64,000 bases of DNA from Rostrohypoxylon terebratum (GCA_022497145.1 MU385855.1:434001-498000); one strand, 5' to 3'. Positions 21,926-33,232 are shown, counted from the first letter of the stretch. Translations and numbers: made by a program. Notes: generated by a model not told the origin, from the letters alone.

Positions 21926-23877
21926 ATGTATCTGGACTTATGTTTCTCTTTGCTGCTGTTTTGTGTGCTTGGTTCAGCACTGAGCGCGGACAATATCGGC
22001 GGCCAAAGAATAGCTGCTTCAACTGTTATCGATGGAGCCGAAATAAGTTACAAACCTGTTTCCGTATGCTTATATATTGTTTTCATCACTATCACCATCT
22101 CAAAGTATTTTTTGCTAATCGCTTCTCTATTCCATTTTAGGGGGATATATGTGGAGGAGTCGAATCGTACGCTGGCTACGTCAAATTTCCAGAGAACACA
22201 ATGACTGAGGTACCACAGGATTACCCAGTTAATACGTTTTTCTGGTACTTCAAAGCACAGAAAAGCCCAGAGAGTGCTCCTTTGGTCATCTGGATGAATG
22301 GCGGACCCGGCGGGTCGTCAATATTTGGGCTTTTCAACGAGAATGGGCCATGCTACATCACTTCAGATATAACCCCAAAGCCACGCGATTACTCCTGGAA
22401 CAAGGACTATAATGTTCTTTATGTTGATCAACCAGTTCAAACTGGTTTTAGCTACGATGTTGTAACCGATGGCTTTTTGGATCTTGCGACGGGTAACGTT
22501 GTTATCTCGGACTCTGAGAAGGGGGATACATTCATTCCGGGCAAGTTCAGTAGCCAGAACGTCTCACACACCGCCAGCACCACCCAGAATGCTGCGCGGC
22601 AGTTTTGGAACTTTCTCCAGGTGTGGACCCAAGACTTTGAGCAATACGAATCTTCAGACGATTCAATCAACATCTGGACGGAATCGTATGGCGGTCGTTA
22701 CGGACCATCCTTCTCTGCTTTCATCCACAATCAAAACGCACGGATCAAACAAGGTTCCTTACAGGACGGGAAGGTCCTCAACCTGGCCACTCTCGGCGTC
22801 ATCAATGGGTGCGTCGATTTGCTGATCCAAGAAACATCTGATATCGAGTTTGCCTACGATAGAAATGATTATGGCATTGAGGGTGTCACCGAAAAAGAAT
22901 ACGCGGACGCACTGGTAGCATTCACGAAAAGGGGAGGCTGCCAGGACCAGATCCACCAATGCCTAGATTTTGCTGAAAAACAGGATCCTGATATGTATGG
23001 CAATGTGGATGAGGTCAACAAGGCGTGTTATGACACGATCACGTTTTGTCAGAATGAGGTAGAGGGTCCCTACCAATTTCGCAAGCAGTGGGCCTTCTAC
23101 GATATCACGCACTGCTACCTAGACCCATTCCCAGGCAGCTATTATTTGGAGTACCTAGCCTCCGAGAAGGTTCGCGACGAATTAGGCGTACCCGTTGACT
23201 TCGTAGAGATCTCCAACCTCGTCGGCCTAGCCTTCAACCTCACAGGGGACTACGCGAGGAGAAACCCCACCGGATACCTTGAGGATATTGCCACTCTTGT
23301 TGACGCTGGCATTCAGGTGGTAATGCTGAACGGAGACCGCGACTTTGCGTGCAACTGGATTGGCGGCGAACGGGTGAGCCTGGGAGTGAATTATAAAGGG
23401 AAAGACGAGTTCAGACAGGCCGGGTACGCCAACATTAATCTAGACGATGGCAGCTCCGAGCCGGCAGGCCATGTTCGCCAACACGGGCTGTTCTCCTTCT
23501 CTCGTGTCTTCCAGTCAGGACATATGGTTCCTTCTTACCAGCCGGAGGTTGCTTACACCATGCTACAACGAGCTATCCAAGGAAAAGATATCGCTACGGG
23601 AAAAGTCGACATAGACGGAGAATACTCCACCGATGGCCCCTCGAGCTCTATAGCCACCTTCCAGGCACCGCCTTATCCCTCTCCCATTTGCTTTTTAAGA
23701 GGTATGGCTGGAACCTGCGCACCAAATCAGATCGAAGCTGTTAAAGATGGAAGTGCTACCATAGTGAACGGGGTCATCACAGATCCAGAGCCTTCGCCAG
23801 GAACGTGTCCGACTGAAATACCTCGTGACAATATTTTGCAACAACCCCCCACTTTGCAGTACCCTCTGTATTGACAC
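21926..23877 (+). CDS. Secreted serine carboxypeptidase, peptidase family S10
   Basis: Exons 21926-22063 and 22141-23874 plus stop (intron gtatgc...ttttag, GCTAAT branch) give 623 residues. The first exon supplies a signal peptide (LCFSLLLFCVLGSALS, cleavage near ALSADN). The S10 hallmarks follow: PLVIWMNGGPGGSS, VDQPVQTGFSY, nucleophile S228 in WTESYGGRYGP, catalytic Asp in the NGDRDFACNW motif (D447), and H507 in QSGHMVP. Several N-glycosylation sequons and paired Cys are present. It removes C-terminal residues from peptides at acid pH in the vacuole or outside the cell. With a signal and no vacuolar propeptide of CPY type, secretion is likely. It is longer at the C-terminus (about 60 residues, ending QYPLY) than minimal S10 enzymes. 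The neighbouring SAT4-like gene on the same strand may be coincidental. Confidence 0.92.
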
Positions 23878-24460
23878 ATCACTCTTTCATGATGGCGTAA
23901 CTGAGTCGGGAACAAGGCTAGGTACCTTATTGGAACTGGCTTGGGTGTGCCCGTGCGCAGATTGATTATTGGGTCAGGAACAAAAAATTAAAAAAAAAGT
24001 TAGTGTTGCAATTACAAACTCACATTCATTGATACTGCTTCAGGAGATATTCAAGACCGAAGTCGCTCTCCTGCGGGGTTTTACTGGGGAAAACATCCAT
24101 GGATGTCGGAGGTTAATTGAATGGGGGACGGGGAAAGAACAATGTACAATACACGGGTCATCTAAAATCCGCTATCCGCTGTTGTGCGACGACTACGTAC
24201 CTAGTAGTTTGAACTTTGAGGCGTCTATGTATTCAGACACCCGCACAATTTCCACACTCTTTTCAAATATTCAGACATGACCAATGTACTAGCAATTGAC
24301 CCCTTTCTGTTTCGTCCATCGTGCATTCAATTTCAAGCGAATGTCTTTACCCAATAACGAGCCCATACCAAGTGTGTAGTCACAACTTTCTCTGTTCTTC
24401 GCCAACCTTTTCCTAGAATTGCTCCCTATAGTTCTGTTTTGCTCTCGCTTTTCTGTGTAT
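23878..24460. other. Intergenic, tail-to-tail
   Basis: Between the 3' ends of the carboxypeptidase and the arginine deiminase genes. A short A-rich run lies at about 23982-23999. No other feature seen. Confidence 0.5.
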
Positions 24461-26309
24461 TCAAAGCGGCTTGGCATTCCACCATGGCTGCTGCGGTGCA
24501 CGTATCGTGTTTGTCCCGCAATGAACGTCTCCGCCACCTTCGTGGTGCGAGAACCAATCATCGATGAACATCACCTCATACCCTACCTCGCCGTACACCT
24601 TTTTCACTGCTTCCATAAGTATGTCTTTGTCATCAATGATCGGTCCCCAAGGTTTTGGGGATAGATACTTCGAATCGCCGAGGACGACACCATTCACGGC
24701 ATCGGGATATACTCCGGCGGCGTGCTTCGTGCTGCAGTTCCGCTCTGGAGATACACCCTCGTCTGTCCCCCAGCAGACACCGGTCGTGAATACTACGGGT
24801 ACTTTGTATATGTCTTTATCATCAATTCCAGTTTCTTGCTGTAGGACTGCCTTGACGCCATCTAGGCGTCCAGCGAACTTCTGGCTTTCCTCAATGAGCT
24901 GACTAGTCAGTAATTCGTCAATTGTTTTGTTCGGGACGTTTCCTGTGAATCCTGGTTTTGGGCTGTCCGAGCGAGAGAATGCGTTATAATCTCCAAAGCC
25001 GTCATCCTTGGCCTTTTGGAGTATCGCGACCCCTCCTACGGGGTCAGCAATAAAGAGAGCCCAACCGTGCCGCGTTCCGGGGACGGGGATGAATTGGACC
25101 ATTTCGTCTACGTGTCCGACGGCCAACCAATCTGTATCCAGTACGAGGGGGTCTTGGAACTCTTGGGCTCGCATATAGTCATATACATGCGGATAACTTG
25201 GGTATGATCCTAAATGGGATCCTTCAATAATTCGCCCAACTGGGTATTTATTCCCGTTGTGTTGGTACGGCGGAATCGTTTCAAGGTTACCCATGGAATC
25301 TACCTCGTCCCTGGTACCTCCCGTGCTATAGACCGCACCACGGCCCTCCTTTCTCAGGTATTCAAAAACCTGTCTTCCAGCGACACGGGATCCCTGAGAG
25401 GAGCGGATTATGACCTCTAGGGTTATTGGTCCGGTTGGACCCGGGAAGCTGGTGTATCCGGGCTCCAAGATATCTTGAACCCAAACATCGTCGGAGTGAT
25501 TGAATAGCCATAGCGGCTTTTTGATACTAGGTTCGTCTAGAATCCCTCGCAAGTCCGAGACGAACTGTGCCTGTTCGGGAGTCACCGACTTGTTGCCGTT
25601 GGTAGTGAGCACTTCCAAAACCGGCATGAGGTGATGGAAAGTGAGAACAGGCGCAACACGAAGACGGACGATATCGCGAGAGAATTCTAATCCGTTTTGC
25701 ACAGTGAACTCTACCTCGACGCGCCCATCCCAGGAATTGGGTCTTCTGGTGTCTCTTGCGTCTATGCCTAACTCGAGGCCCTCTCTCAGTTGGCTAGCAG
25801 GGAATTTGTAGTCATTTGTCGTGAAGACCCAACCGTCTTTTTCACGCCGAAAGATGCGGACGTTCTTCCAAGCAATCTCGTGAGCAATTCGAATATTACC
25901 CCAAGCATCGTCAACCACACTTGATATAGGGACAGTCTTGAGTGACGCCATATACTTAGGCGATCTCTGGATATCATCAGAAGCATCGTTGCAAGCCGCA
26001 AGCGCTTCATCCGACAAAGCTTCTCCAGACAGTGCGAACTTTGAGCAACGGCGGTCTGTATCACCGATATTTGCTAAAAATATGGCTCCCGCGCTGTCGG
26101 ACCACTCCAGTTTGTCATGGATGTCCTGATCATCGACAACTCCATCTCGATTACTATCTGCTCTGATCTCGATCTTCAAAGCAAGGCCAATGTGACAGAT
26201 CGATAGTAGGAGTACTAGACACTTAATTAGAAATACGGATTCATCAATTTAATTTAGCTCGGGGAATGATCCACATACGCAAACTCCGGATCACATCTAT
26301 GCATGCCAT
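24461..26309 (-). CDS. Secreted protein-arginine deiminase (PAD family)
   Basis: Exons 26279-26309 (31 nt) and 24461-26214, intron of 64 nt (gtatgt...tctag), 594 residues. The long frame has no ATG at its start; the tiny first exon supplies MACIDVIRSL and completes a signal peptide (LLLLSICHIGLA). Next is DSNRDGVVD, a Ca-loop-like motif that vertebrate PADs also carry (DRDG) and that begins the PAD middle domain, followed by GAIFLAN. The catalytic domain has D258 in VWVQDILEPGY, H378 and D380 in AVGHVDEMVQF, and C576 in GGDVHCGTNT. These correspond to D350, H471, D473 and C645 of human PAD4. PADs convert protein arginine to citrulline with Ca2+. The N-terminal cupredoxin-like domain of vertebrate PADs is missing, as in bacterial and fungal forms. 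Substrates are unknown; outside the cell it could act on host or self proteins. Confidence 0.88.
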
Positions 26310-28288
26310 GGTGTATTTCTAGGAAAATCTGGTGGGGTCCCTTGTTTCTTGTTTCGAGGACAGCTATATGCCCAACGCACCGATGGATGATTTATTCATC
26401 GGGGCATTGTTATGTTGTATATTATGCCAATTTCTCGCAATAATCCTCAGATCGCCATAGCAGTGGTGAAATCACATGCCTAGAAACTAGCTTGCATCAG
26501 AGAAGTAATTTTTATGACGACGGGTTGATACATATTACGAAACGTGTGTCATTTTGTCCCCGAAAAGTGCAGCAGAAACATTGCCGTTATTAGATAAACT
26601 ATGTGGCGTTCCGTCTCAGCTTCATCTCGGAATGGGAATGTGATTAGACCTACGGCCTAGAGGGTTGGACCTCCCGAGACATTAATTCCCGTAAAAGGCT
26701 TCTGTAAGTTTTCGAGAAATTACTGTGCTAGGTCTGAGAAACATTAATTTTTTTATCAGAAATTTCCTATCGCTAGTTAATCTTAGATCACGATTCCGTG
26801 ACCCATGATAACCCCAGTACAGTAATTCCGTGACATTTGTTGACCTACTTGTTGACTGAATTGTTGACCTACTTACTAAGCTTTAAGGCTGTTCGCTAAC
26901 CTTTAATGCCCTTTAATTAGGTGCGAAGTACTAAGATATTGACGCTAAATGAAACATTAAAGGGGTTGATTCACCTGTGCCTTACAGTCAATCGGTCTAC
27001 GGTGTTCCGTAGCACTACTTCATACGTGTTGCATGAGGTGCCTGGTGGAACTAGTTGTAGACGTGATGTTGTATTAAGTAGGTTCTAAGCTAGGATCTAA
27101 TCTACGGTAGAAGTAGTAGTAGTCATCTGCCGCCAGCAGGCGGTGTGGCCCGTGCGCAAGGCGGTGGCGCGTGGCAGCACCTGTTGGCACGTGGCCAGGA
27201 CCCACACAGCTAGTATACCCTATGGAGGCTTATTTATAATACGACTTTGCAAATTGAAAAAAAATCCCAGGAATATTACCAAAAAGGGTAAGGTGGCTGT
27301 AAAAGGGGTTAGTTTTTCTAATACAACGGTACAATATTCGGAATTATGTAGCTAAATATCGAAGATACAAGCTTATTTATACAGCTTTTTATGCGATATC
27401 ATGTCGCTTTTATAATTATATACTTAGATCGGTATAAAATTAGTCAAGTAGTATGTAGGTAGGTTACTTAACAAGTAGTAAAGCTATTCCCAATATAACT
27501 TGGAAGCTTGGAAGGGCTGTTTAATTATATAAGCGGTGAAAGTGGGTCTATAGAAGAAATACTACATCTTTATTGGCTGATACCCAATTAGTAATTAAAC
27601 ACCATTTAGCTGCAACATAATACACAATACACAATACGGCTGCAACACAATACACAATACACAATACTGCTGCAACACAATACACAATACACAATACGGC
27701 TGCAACACAACACAAAATACACAATACAGAACATAATAAACAGTTAACAATATTAAAAACTTGTGCTTAACCTCTCGCGACTTTAGGTACATACTTTTAT
27801 AGGTAAATTTATATGTAGAAACATGTATTCTACGTCTCATCCTTACTCCATTTTGTATTTCCTTAACAATTTCTCGTAAAAACCCTCACAACTACTATTG
27901 TATTGGGACTAGTGGATTGGATTTCAAAATTCAAAACGCATTTTTGCAAAGATGTACGTATAAGCCACCATATACCCCTTTAAGTTAAGTGTTTTGGGAA
28001 AAAATGGCGAAGACGTACGAACAGCCCGCCGTGTCAATAGTTCGCGGAGTTCGGTTTTAGTTTCCTGAGCGGTGAATTTCAACTCCGGGAAGTTGAGCAA
28101 AACTTGACACAATGACGCTTATACCTTACGCTGCATCGGCTAGTATGTCGTTGTCAATGCTTAAATACGCCGTCAGACTCGTGACAAATGCTTCATTCTG
28201 CCGCACAGCGTCGACTTTTTGATTGAGCCTTCACCCGAATAGTCAATAGAACCGCATACTTCGTCACCAAACTCCCCACAACACCACT
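26310..28288. other. AT-rich gene desert with possible decayed repeat
   Basis: About 2 kb of low-GC sequence without a gene. From about 26820 to 27600 there are repeated TTGTTGACCTACTT phrases (three near 26835-26875), TTTAAT-rich DNA and scattered short stop-filled frames, the look of an old mutated repeat, but no ends or transposase can be seen. The tandem array at 27609-27727 lies inside. The last 300 bp before 28289 are less AT-rich and should hold the decarboxylase promoter. Confidence 0.4.
27609..27727. repeat. Tandem repeat, four copies of a 30-bp unit
   Basis: Copies start at 27609, 27639, 27669 and 27699 (the last is 29 bp). Each begins GCTGCAACAYAA and continues with ACAATAC phrases, so a 7-9 bp sub-repeat is nested inside. 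Differences between copies are one to four bases. Minus-strand translation gives a repetitive Cys/Leu/Val peptide that I regard as meaningless. Confidence 0.9.
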
Positions 28289-29656
28289 ATGGCATCGCTC
28301 ATATCCAAGAATCAGACCGGAAGCATCCTACGGGTGGGTGGTTGGTCACCAAACGACTCTAAGGACTCGGCTGAATGGACTCGAGAATTCGTCGCAAAAT
28401 TAGACAGCCGTAACGCACCCGTGGATTGGCCCCAGCCAGTCAAAGACCTCCGCGATTTAATCGAAAGCGCCCCTGACCTGCGCATGCTAGCTTCCGCCAT
28501 GCTTGACGAGGTCCCCACCAAACCTCCATATAACAAAGACCCGGTGAAACACAAGCAAATCCGAGACTATACGCATATGCTTGATTGCTTTGCCTCGATC
28601 ATCACGGAATATGCGCCTGAGTGGAGCAAGGTCGACTATACCGCCGCTTTGATCGGGCTCCCTTTCAACGCGATCCTGGATTGGCCTATGGCTACTCAGA
28701 GCGGCTATGCGTTTTTTCTGAAGTCCGAGGTGAACCAGAAGTTCAAGGCTATCCTTAATGAGTGGAGAGACAAGATACTTATGACGGATAAGTCTCAACA
28801 TGTGATCACCACTAAGGAAAATGGGTGGCTGTGTCCGGAAGCGTTGGAAGTGATCGAAAACGATACGAATGTTCCTGGCGTACCATCAGGGAAGTTTCAG
28901 GAGCTATTCGAATGCGATCCCGAGGGCGACCCCGAGCACTGGGGATTCACATCGTGGGATTCTTTCTTCGTCAGGAAGTTCAGCGATATGGACTATTACC
29001 GACCTGTCGCCTTCAAGGATGACCCAAAGTGGATTGTGAATTCGTGCGAATCCAAGGCTTTCGCCCTGCAGAAGAACGTCAAGGAACACGATACCTTCTG
29101 GCTGAAGGGCCAGCCGTACTCGGTAAGCGAAATGCTGAACCACCATCCTAAGGTGAGCGATTTCGTCGGCGGTACAGTTTACCAGGCCTTCCTAAGCCCT
29201 TCCACTTACCACCGCTGGAACTCTCCTGTTCAGGGAAAGGTCATATATCACGGCATTGTCGACGGCACATATTTCTCGGAGCCCACAATTTTCGGATTCA
29301 ACGGGCCTGATCACACGCCCGACCCCGCAGCTCCGGACTACGCGCAGGGCTACATCACGCACGTGGCCACGAGAGCGATCATCATCATCGACGCCGGTGA
29401 TCCGGTTGGCCTAGTGGCCTGCATCTATGTCGGCATGGCGGACGTGTCGACCGTAGAGATCAATGATTTCCGGCCAGACCAGAGGGTCGAGAAGGGAGAG
29501 GAGCTCGGAATGTTCCATCATGGCGGCTCAACCCATTGTCTTATCTTCCAGAAGGACACGGACCTCGTCTGGGTTCCTGAAGCTATGAGTTCTGATCCTG
29601 ACGCGAAGAATCTGCCGATTCGTGGCAAGTTGGCTTATGTTTGTGATACTGAATAG
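28289..29656 (+). CDS. Phosphatidylserine-decarboxylase-family enzyme with N-terminal PSDC domain (PsiD-like)
   Basis: Single exon, 455 residues. The N-terminal third (residues 50-190; DYTHMLDCFASIITEYAPEW, PFNAILDWPMATQSGYAFF) is the PSDC domain seen in soluble fungal members. The C-terminal part is the PSD fold: SWDSFFVRKFSDMDYYRPV, VNSCESKAFAL, FLSPSTYHRWNSPVQGKV (YHR with the active-site His) and HHGGSTHCLIF. S414 of the GGST motif is where PSD proenzymes cut themselves to make the pyruvoyl cofactor. There is no presequence or membrane anchor, unlike PSD1/PSD2. Known members of this type include the tryptophan decarboxylase PsiD and related aromatic amino acid decarboxylases, so a soluble amino acid or phospholipid decarboxylase is expected; the substrate is not readable. 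No methyltransferase, kinase or P450 lies beside it. Confidence 0.82.
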   Translation: MASLISKNQTGSILRVGGWSPNDSKDSAEWTREFVAKLDSRNAPVDWPQPVKDLRDLIESAPDLRMLASAMLDEVPTKPPYNKDPVKHKQIRDYTHMLDCFASIITEYAPEWSKVDYTAALIGLPFNAILDWPMATQSGYAFFLKSEVNQKFKAILNEWRDKILMTDKSQHVITTKENGWLCPEALEVIENDTNVPGVPSGKFQELFECDPEGDPEHWGFTSWDSFFVRKFSDMDYYRPVAFKDDPKWIVNSCESKAFALQKNVKEHDTFWLKGQPYSVSEMLNHHPKVSDFVGGTVYQAFLSPSTYHRWNSPVQGKVIYHGIVDGTYFSEPTIFGFNGPDHTPDPAAPDYAQGYITHVATRAIIIIDAGDPVGLVACIYVGMADVSTVEINDFRPDQRVEKGEELGMFHHGGSTHCLIFQKDTDLVWVPEAMSSDPDAKNLPIRGKLAYVCDTE

Positions 29657-30050
29657 ATATCTACCTGATACTATTAGTCTATTAGTAATACCTAGTAGTT
29701 AAGTGTGAGGTGTTAGAGTGTGGGTAATCACGTGGATTACCAAAACCCCTTTTAGTAATATCAAAAGTATTACAACAAAAGTCAGGTGATAAAAGTGCTT
29801 CTTGAGTCACGTGATAAGCTGTGGAAGAGGAGCTTAATTATTAAATCGCGTCACGAACGGCTTTTTTTTTTTGCCTAATTTGTTTTCTTCCAACAAAAGT
29901 CTCCATTCAAAGATTGAGCAATACATTCAAAATTCAAGTATATGAAAAATTTCATTCAAAGTTTCACTGTAATACTTTGTCCGAATAACCAAAAATGAGG
30001 ACGCTCCATTGTCTTCAGCAATACCTACTTTCTTTTGCTCAACTCACAAA
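29657..30050. other. Intergenic, tail-to-tail; two CACGTG boxes
   Basis: Spacer between the decarboxylase and the first STAND gene. CACGTG E-boxes occur at 29729 (inside the near-palindrome gtaatcacgtggattac) and 29808. A T11 run lies near 29862-29872. No gene seen. Confidence 0.5.
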
Positions 30051-32589
30051 TTACCTGGTGTTCCTGGACGAGTGATTCTTTGCCTTAGTCATCTCAATAC
30101 TACCTAGACCCAAGATATCAGCCATGTCCTTTGTACCATTCCTCAACACATATTTAGATAGAGATTTACGATATGGGCTTTTGTCAAATGAGGAGCCGTT
30201 GGCTAGACATTGCTTGACATAGTGTGTCAAGGAATAGGCAATAGCATGTTCGAAGAGGTTGTGGATAAATGGCCCCTCCTCTGTGTTGACACGGTATCCA
30301 ATGCTTACTATCCAATGAGATCGGGAAGAGCCGTGGAAGACTAATTTACGAATTGCCTCTGCAACCCTATCCATCTCTTCAAGGAACTGAACGTAATCAC
30401 CCCGACCTTGTTTTTCGAGCCAATGACACTGAATCATGAATTCTCTAAGCAGATTTGCCAGGTTTAATAATACCTTCACCTTGGTCCCGCCGTTGAGCTT
30501 GGTGGGGCTAATCAACTTGGCATGTCGCGCACAAAGCCAAATGGGCGTCAAAATCGCTTGAGGCCAAGAGCCCCCTTGTCCCGTCTTCCTCGAGGAAGTC
30601 CTTTACGGTACGGTGTAGGTATTGCACCGGGACTTCTAACCCACGCTTATCGAAGGCGGGTACCTCAAGAAGTCCCTTGCAGCGACTGTACAAACGTCGT
30701 CGCATTCTCTCAGCTTGGAATATCTGTTCATCACGATTCAAAGTATAAAAATGCTTGATAAATAGGGCTTGCTGGACGTCCTCATCAATGAATGAAATCG
30801 ATAATAGCGTCAAAGGTAACTTGTCAACAGATTCACGGATCTCTCCGAAAGTCATAGTATTTGGGAACATGTGATCCAATCTGTCTATTCTTTTCCAAGG
30901 CAAGTGGGCGGCGCGAACTGCTTGGAAGATACGTGATGCCTGCTCAAAATAGTCGGGTTGGAGATCGGCAAGGATCTTTTGGAAGAGGGCTCTGAGATCT
31001 GGTGGTAGTTTTAACAACCGTGCCCGGAGATCATCAACGGTGTCTCCATCTCTGAGCCCGTCTAGGAGGGATTTCACAACCAGGGTAACCCAGAGAAAAA
31101 CGCCCGATGCTTTTTGGCTAACTTCCTCCATTAGCACTTTCGCGCTCATCGGGTAGAGGTCTTGCAACCGTGCAAACATCGTATTTGCCATAAGCCTCTC
31201 AGAGGTGAATAGTTGGATGTCCGCTATAGTAAGATGTTCAACCCGAAGGGACGGCTGTAATTTAAATGCATCCTCGAATACGAGCCACGGGCGGCTGGCG
31301 ACGCAGAGCTTCAAGTTTGATCCTAACCTCAAAGCCTGAAGCAGGTAGTTAGCCAGTTCATCGCAGTCACCACCGAACTCATCTAAGCCGTCTATCAAGA
31401 AGAAAAATGTCTTTGTTTGGTCCGAGACGAGCCTAGAGAAGGCTTGAGAGAGCTCAGGCCATGACCATGGTCGGTCATCGTGACCGAATAGCTCCTGGTA
31501 CTGCCACCTCGCAGCGAAAAGGGCAGGTATCTCGTTCGGAAATTTGGAGATGGTTTGGTGCAGCAAGGATCGAAGTAGGCCGATCTTTGACATCTGCATA
31601 GCCGTTCCAGAGTTCCAGAAAAAGAAATGCCCGATATATAGAGGTACTCCTCCTTGCCAGACCTGCAGTCGGGGATGGAGACGGCTGTCGCTAGAGAGGA
31701 ACTTCATCAGAGTTGACTTGCCAGCCCCAGGCTTACCAGTAATCCAGTAAAGGGGATTACCACTCGTCAGCCAGTTGGTGAAACTGTCCCAGTGCTGCCC
31801 TGAATTTTCGGTTGTATGGTCAGGTGGATCCTTAAACACCCACTCAAACGTCTTCTGATGCGCTTTCGGGATGTGCTCATAGCGGTCTTGCATATCGGAA
31901 AAATTCAGAGACTCCAATATACGGCCTTTCATTAGATATTCCGCATCCTCCTCGGCTCGAGTAGTAAGAGAGGCAGAGACAAGGCCCAGCGAGGTAGCGG
32001 GATTCAACCCGCCGGCGCCTATACTCTCCCGTGCCGCGCGGAACGCCTCGGCCTGCCAATTTTTCTGTTTATCTAAGGAAGCAAGGATTTTTGTAAGGTT
32101 TTGTTCGATTCGTTCGTCGCGGTCCCGTGTATCGTTTGTGAGAGCTTCGAGTTGCTCCTGCATAAAGGCTAACAGAGACGAATCGATCTGAGCCCTGTAC
32201 CGGTCGAGCCGCTGCGCCAAATCAACTATATCTTTCTCCTTCCACACACTCCGTAGCGCCTGTCGGAAGCTGTTCCATGACGTAGCTGGGTCAGGGGTCT
32301 TGAGATCCTCAACTGTGTCGATAAACTGCTTGCAGAGACCGCACGCACTTTCGGAGAGTTCGAGAAGATCCTTTGCCGCACCATGCACGTTGGTACGCCG
32401 GCCTAAAGAGGCACGGATGCGCTCATTATGCAACTGTAAACTTTGGGCGATTGACGCTAGCTCACTGTTCTGGACGAGGCTGTGCTGCGCTGAATGATGT
32501 ATCTGGCGAGTTTTCGAGATTATGTCGCTGGTGAAGGTGATCATTTGGACGATACTGGAGGCAAGTCCAAAGGCCGAAGCTGGTTCCAT
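30051..32589 (-). CDS. HeLo-like-NACHT STAND NTPase (NLR-like), frameshifted in its 3' third
   Basis: The first frame (32589-30508) gives 693 residues. The N-terminal 200 match the fungal STAND N-terminal (HeLo-like) domain: FGLASSIVQMITFTSDIISK and helical heptads. NACHT follows with Walker A GKPGAGKS at 285-292, Walker B FFLIDGLDE (D400), then ASRPW sensor and a winged-helix/DUF7791-type region ending PVQYLHRTVKDFLEE. The frame stops after LALCATCQVD, while a second frame running to 30051 continues in phase as RHAKLISPTKLNGG plus about 150 residues. The switch lies in the (CG)n run at 30525-30531, and no intron of usable length fits. The paralogue at 41534-44193 reads straight through at the same spot (VLCRASLAQM). 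Such proteins control regulated cell death in allorecognition. There is no WD, ankyrin or TPR repeat tail. Either a pseudogene, a recent allele-specific lesion or a sequence error. Confidence 0.8.
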
Positions 32590-33232
32590 GGCGACGGTGT
32601 CATGCGCTTCTTGAACTAGCAGTCATGAAGCTTCCGACTGATGTGTGAGGGTCATCAGATACTTAAGAAGGCGTTTTGCCCAACGCCACGTTATGAACTG
32701 ACCGGGAAGCCAATCATCTCCCCTTCCCCGCCAGCCAGTGACCTACGCCACAAATATCAATAAAGAAATTCGAATGCAACATGTCAGTCAGAAAGTATAG
32801 GAGTCTGGGTTCATATATTAACAAGTATATTAAAAGCATTCTATCGAAATTCTTTAATTGACTCCTAACAGACGATAAACATAGGTACCTAAACATAAAC
32901 ATAAAACAGATTCAGAAACAAAGTCTACAGCAACTCGTACACAATCATAGTGCCTCACCTTACCAGATCTCCAACGCTTAGAAATAATTCTTACTTATCT
33001 TGTGCCTATCTAGGTAGTTAGCAAGACTTACCTTGGCCCCTTGCCTCAATTCCCATCTCAGCCCGCAGGTTGCGGTGGTGATCAGTAGATCTCGAGCTTG
33101 CCTAAGGGGAATGGACACTTAGCACTGCCTTCCGAGCCAGGCTTTTAGCTAGTAGGCTCGGGCGCGGCCCCGAAACTTGGCGATGGATGGTCACACATGC
33201 TTGCTCCTCGACCCAAATTCTGGCAGCCCCAA
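32590..33232. other. Intergenic
   Basis: Promoter region of the first STAND gene and downstream region of the small coiled-coil gene. AT-rich part at 32740-32930; nothing recognised. Confidence 0.45.

Noticed and set aside
27609..27727. CRISPR-like reading of the four regular 30-bp units
   Set aside because: No unique spacers between units, eukaryotic context, pure tandem repeat.
27595..27840. Minus-strand ORF of 81 codons with repeating Cys/Leu/Val
   Set aside because: It is the translation of the 30-bp tandem repeat; no conserved peptide.
24461..29656. Secondary-metabolite cluster around the PsiD-like decarboxylase and the PAD
   Set aside because: No methyltransferase, kinase, P450, PKS/NRPS or transporter gene nearby; the genes are 2 kb apart on opposite strands.
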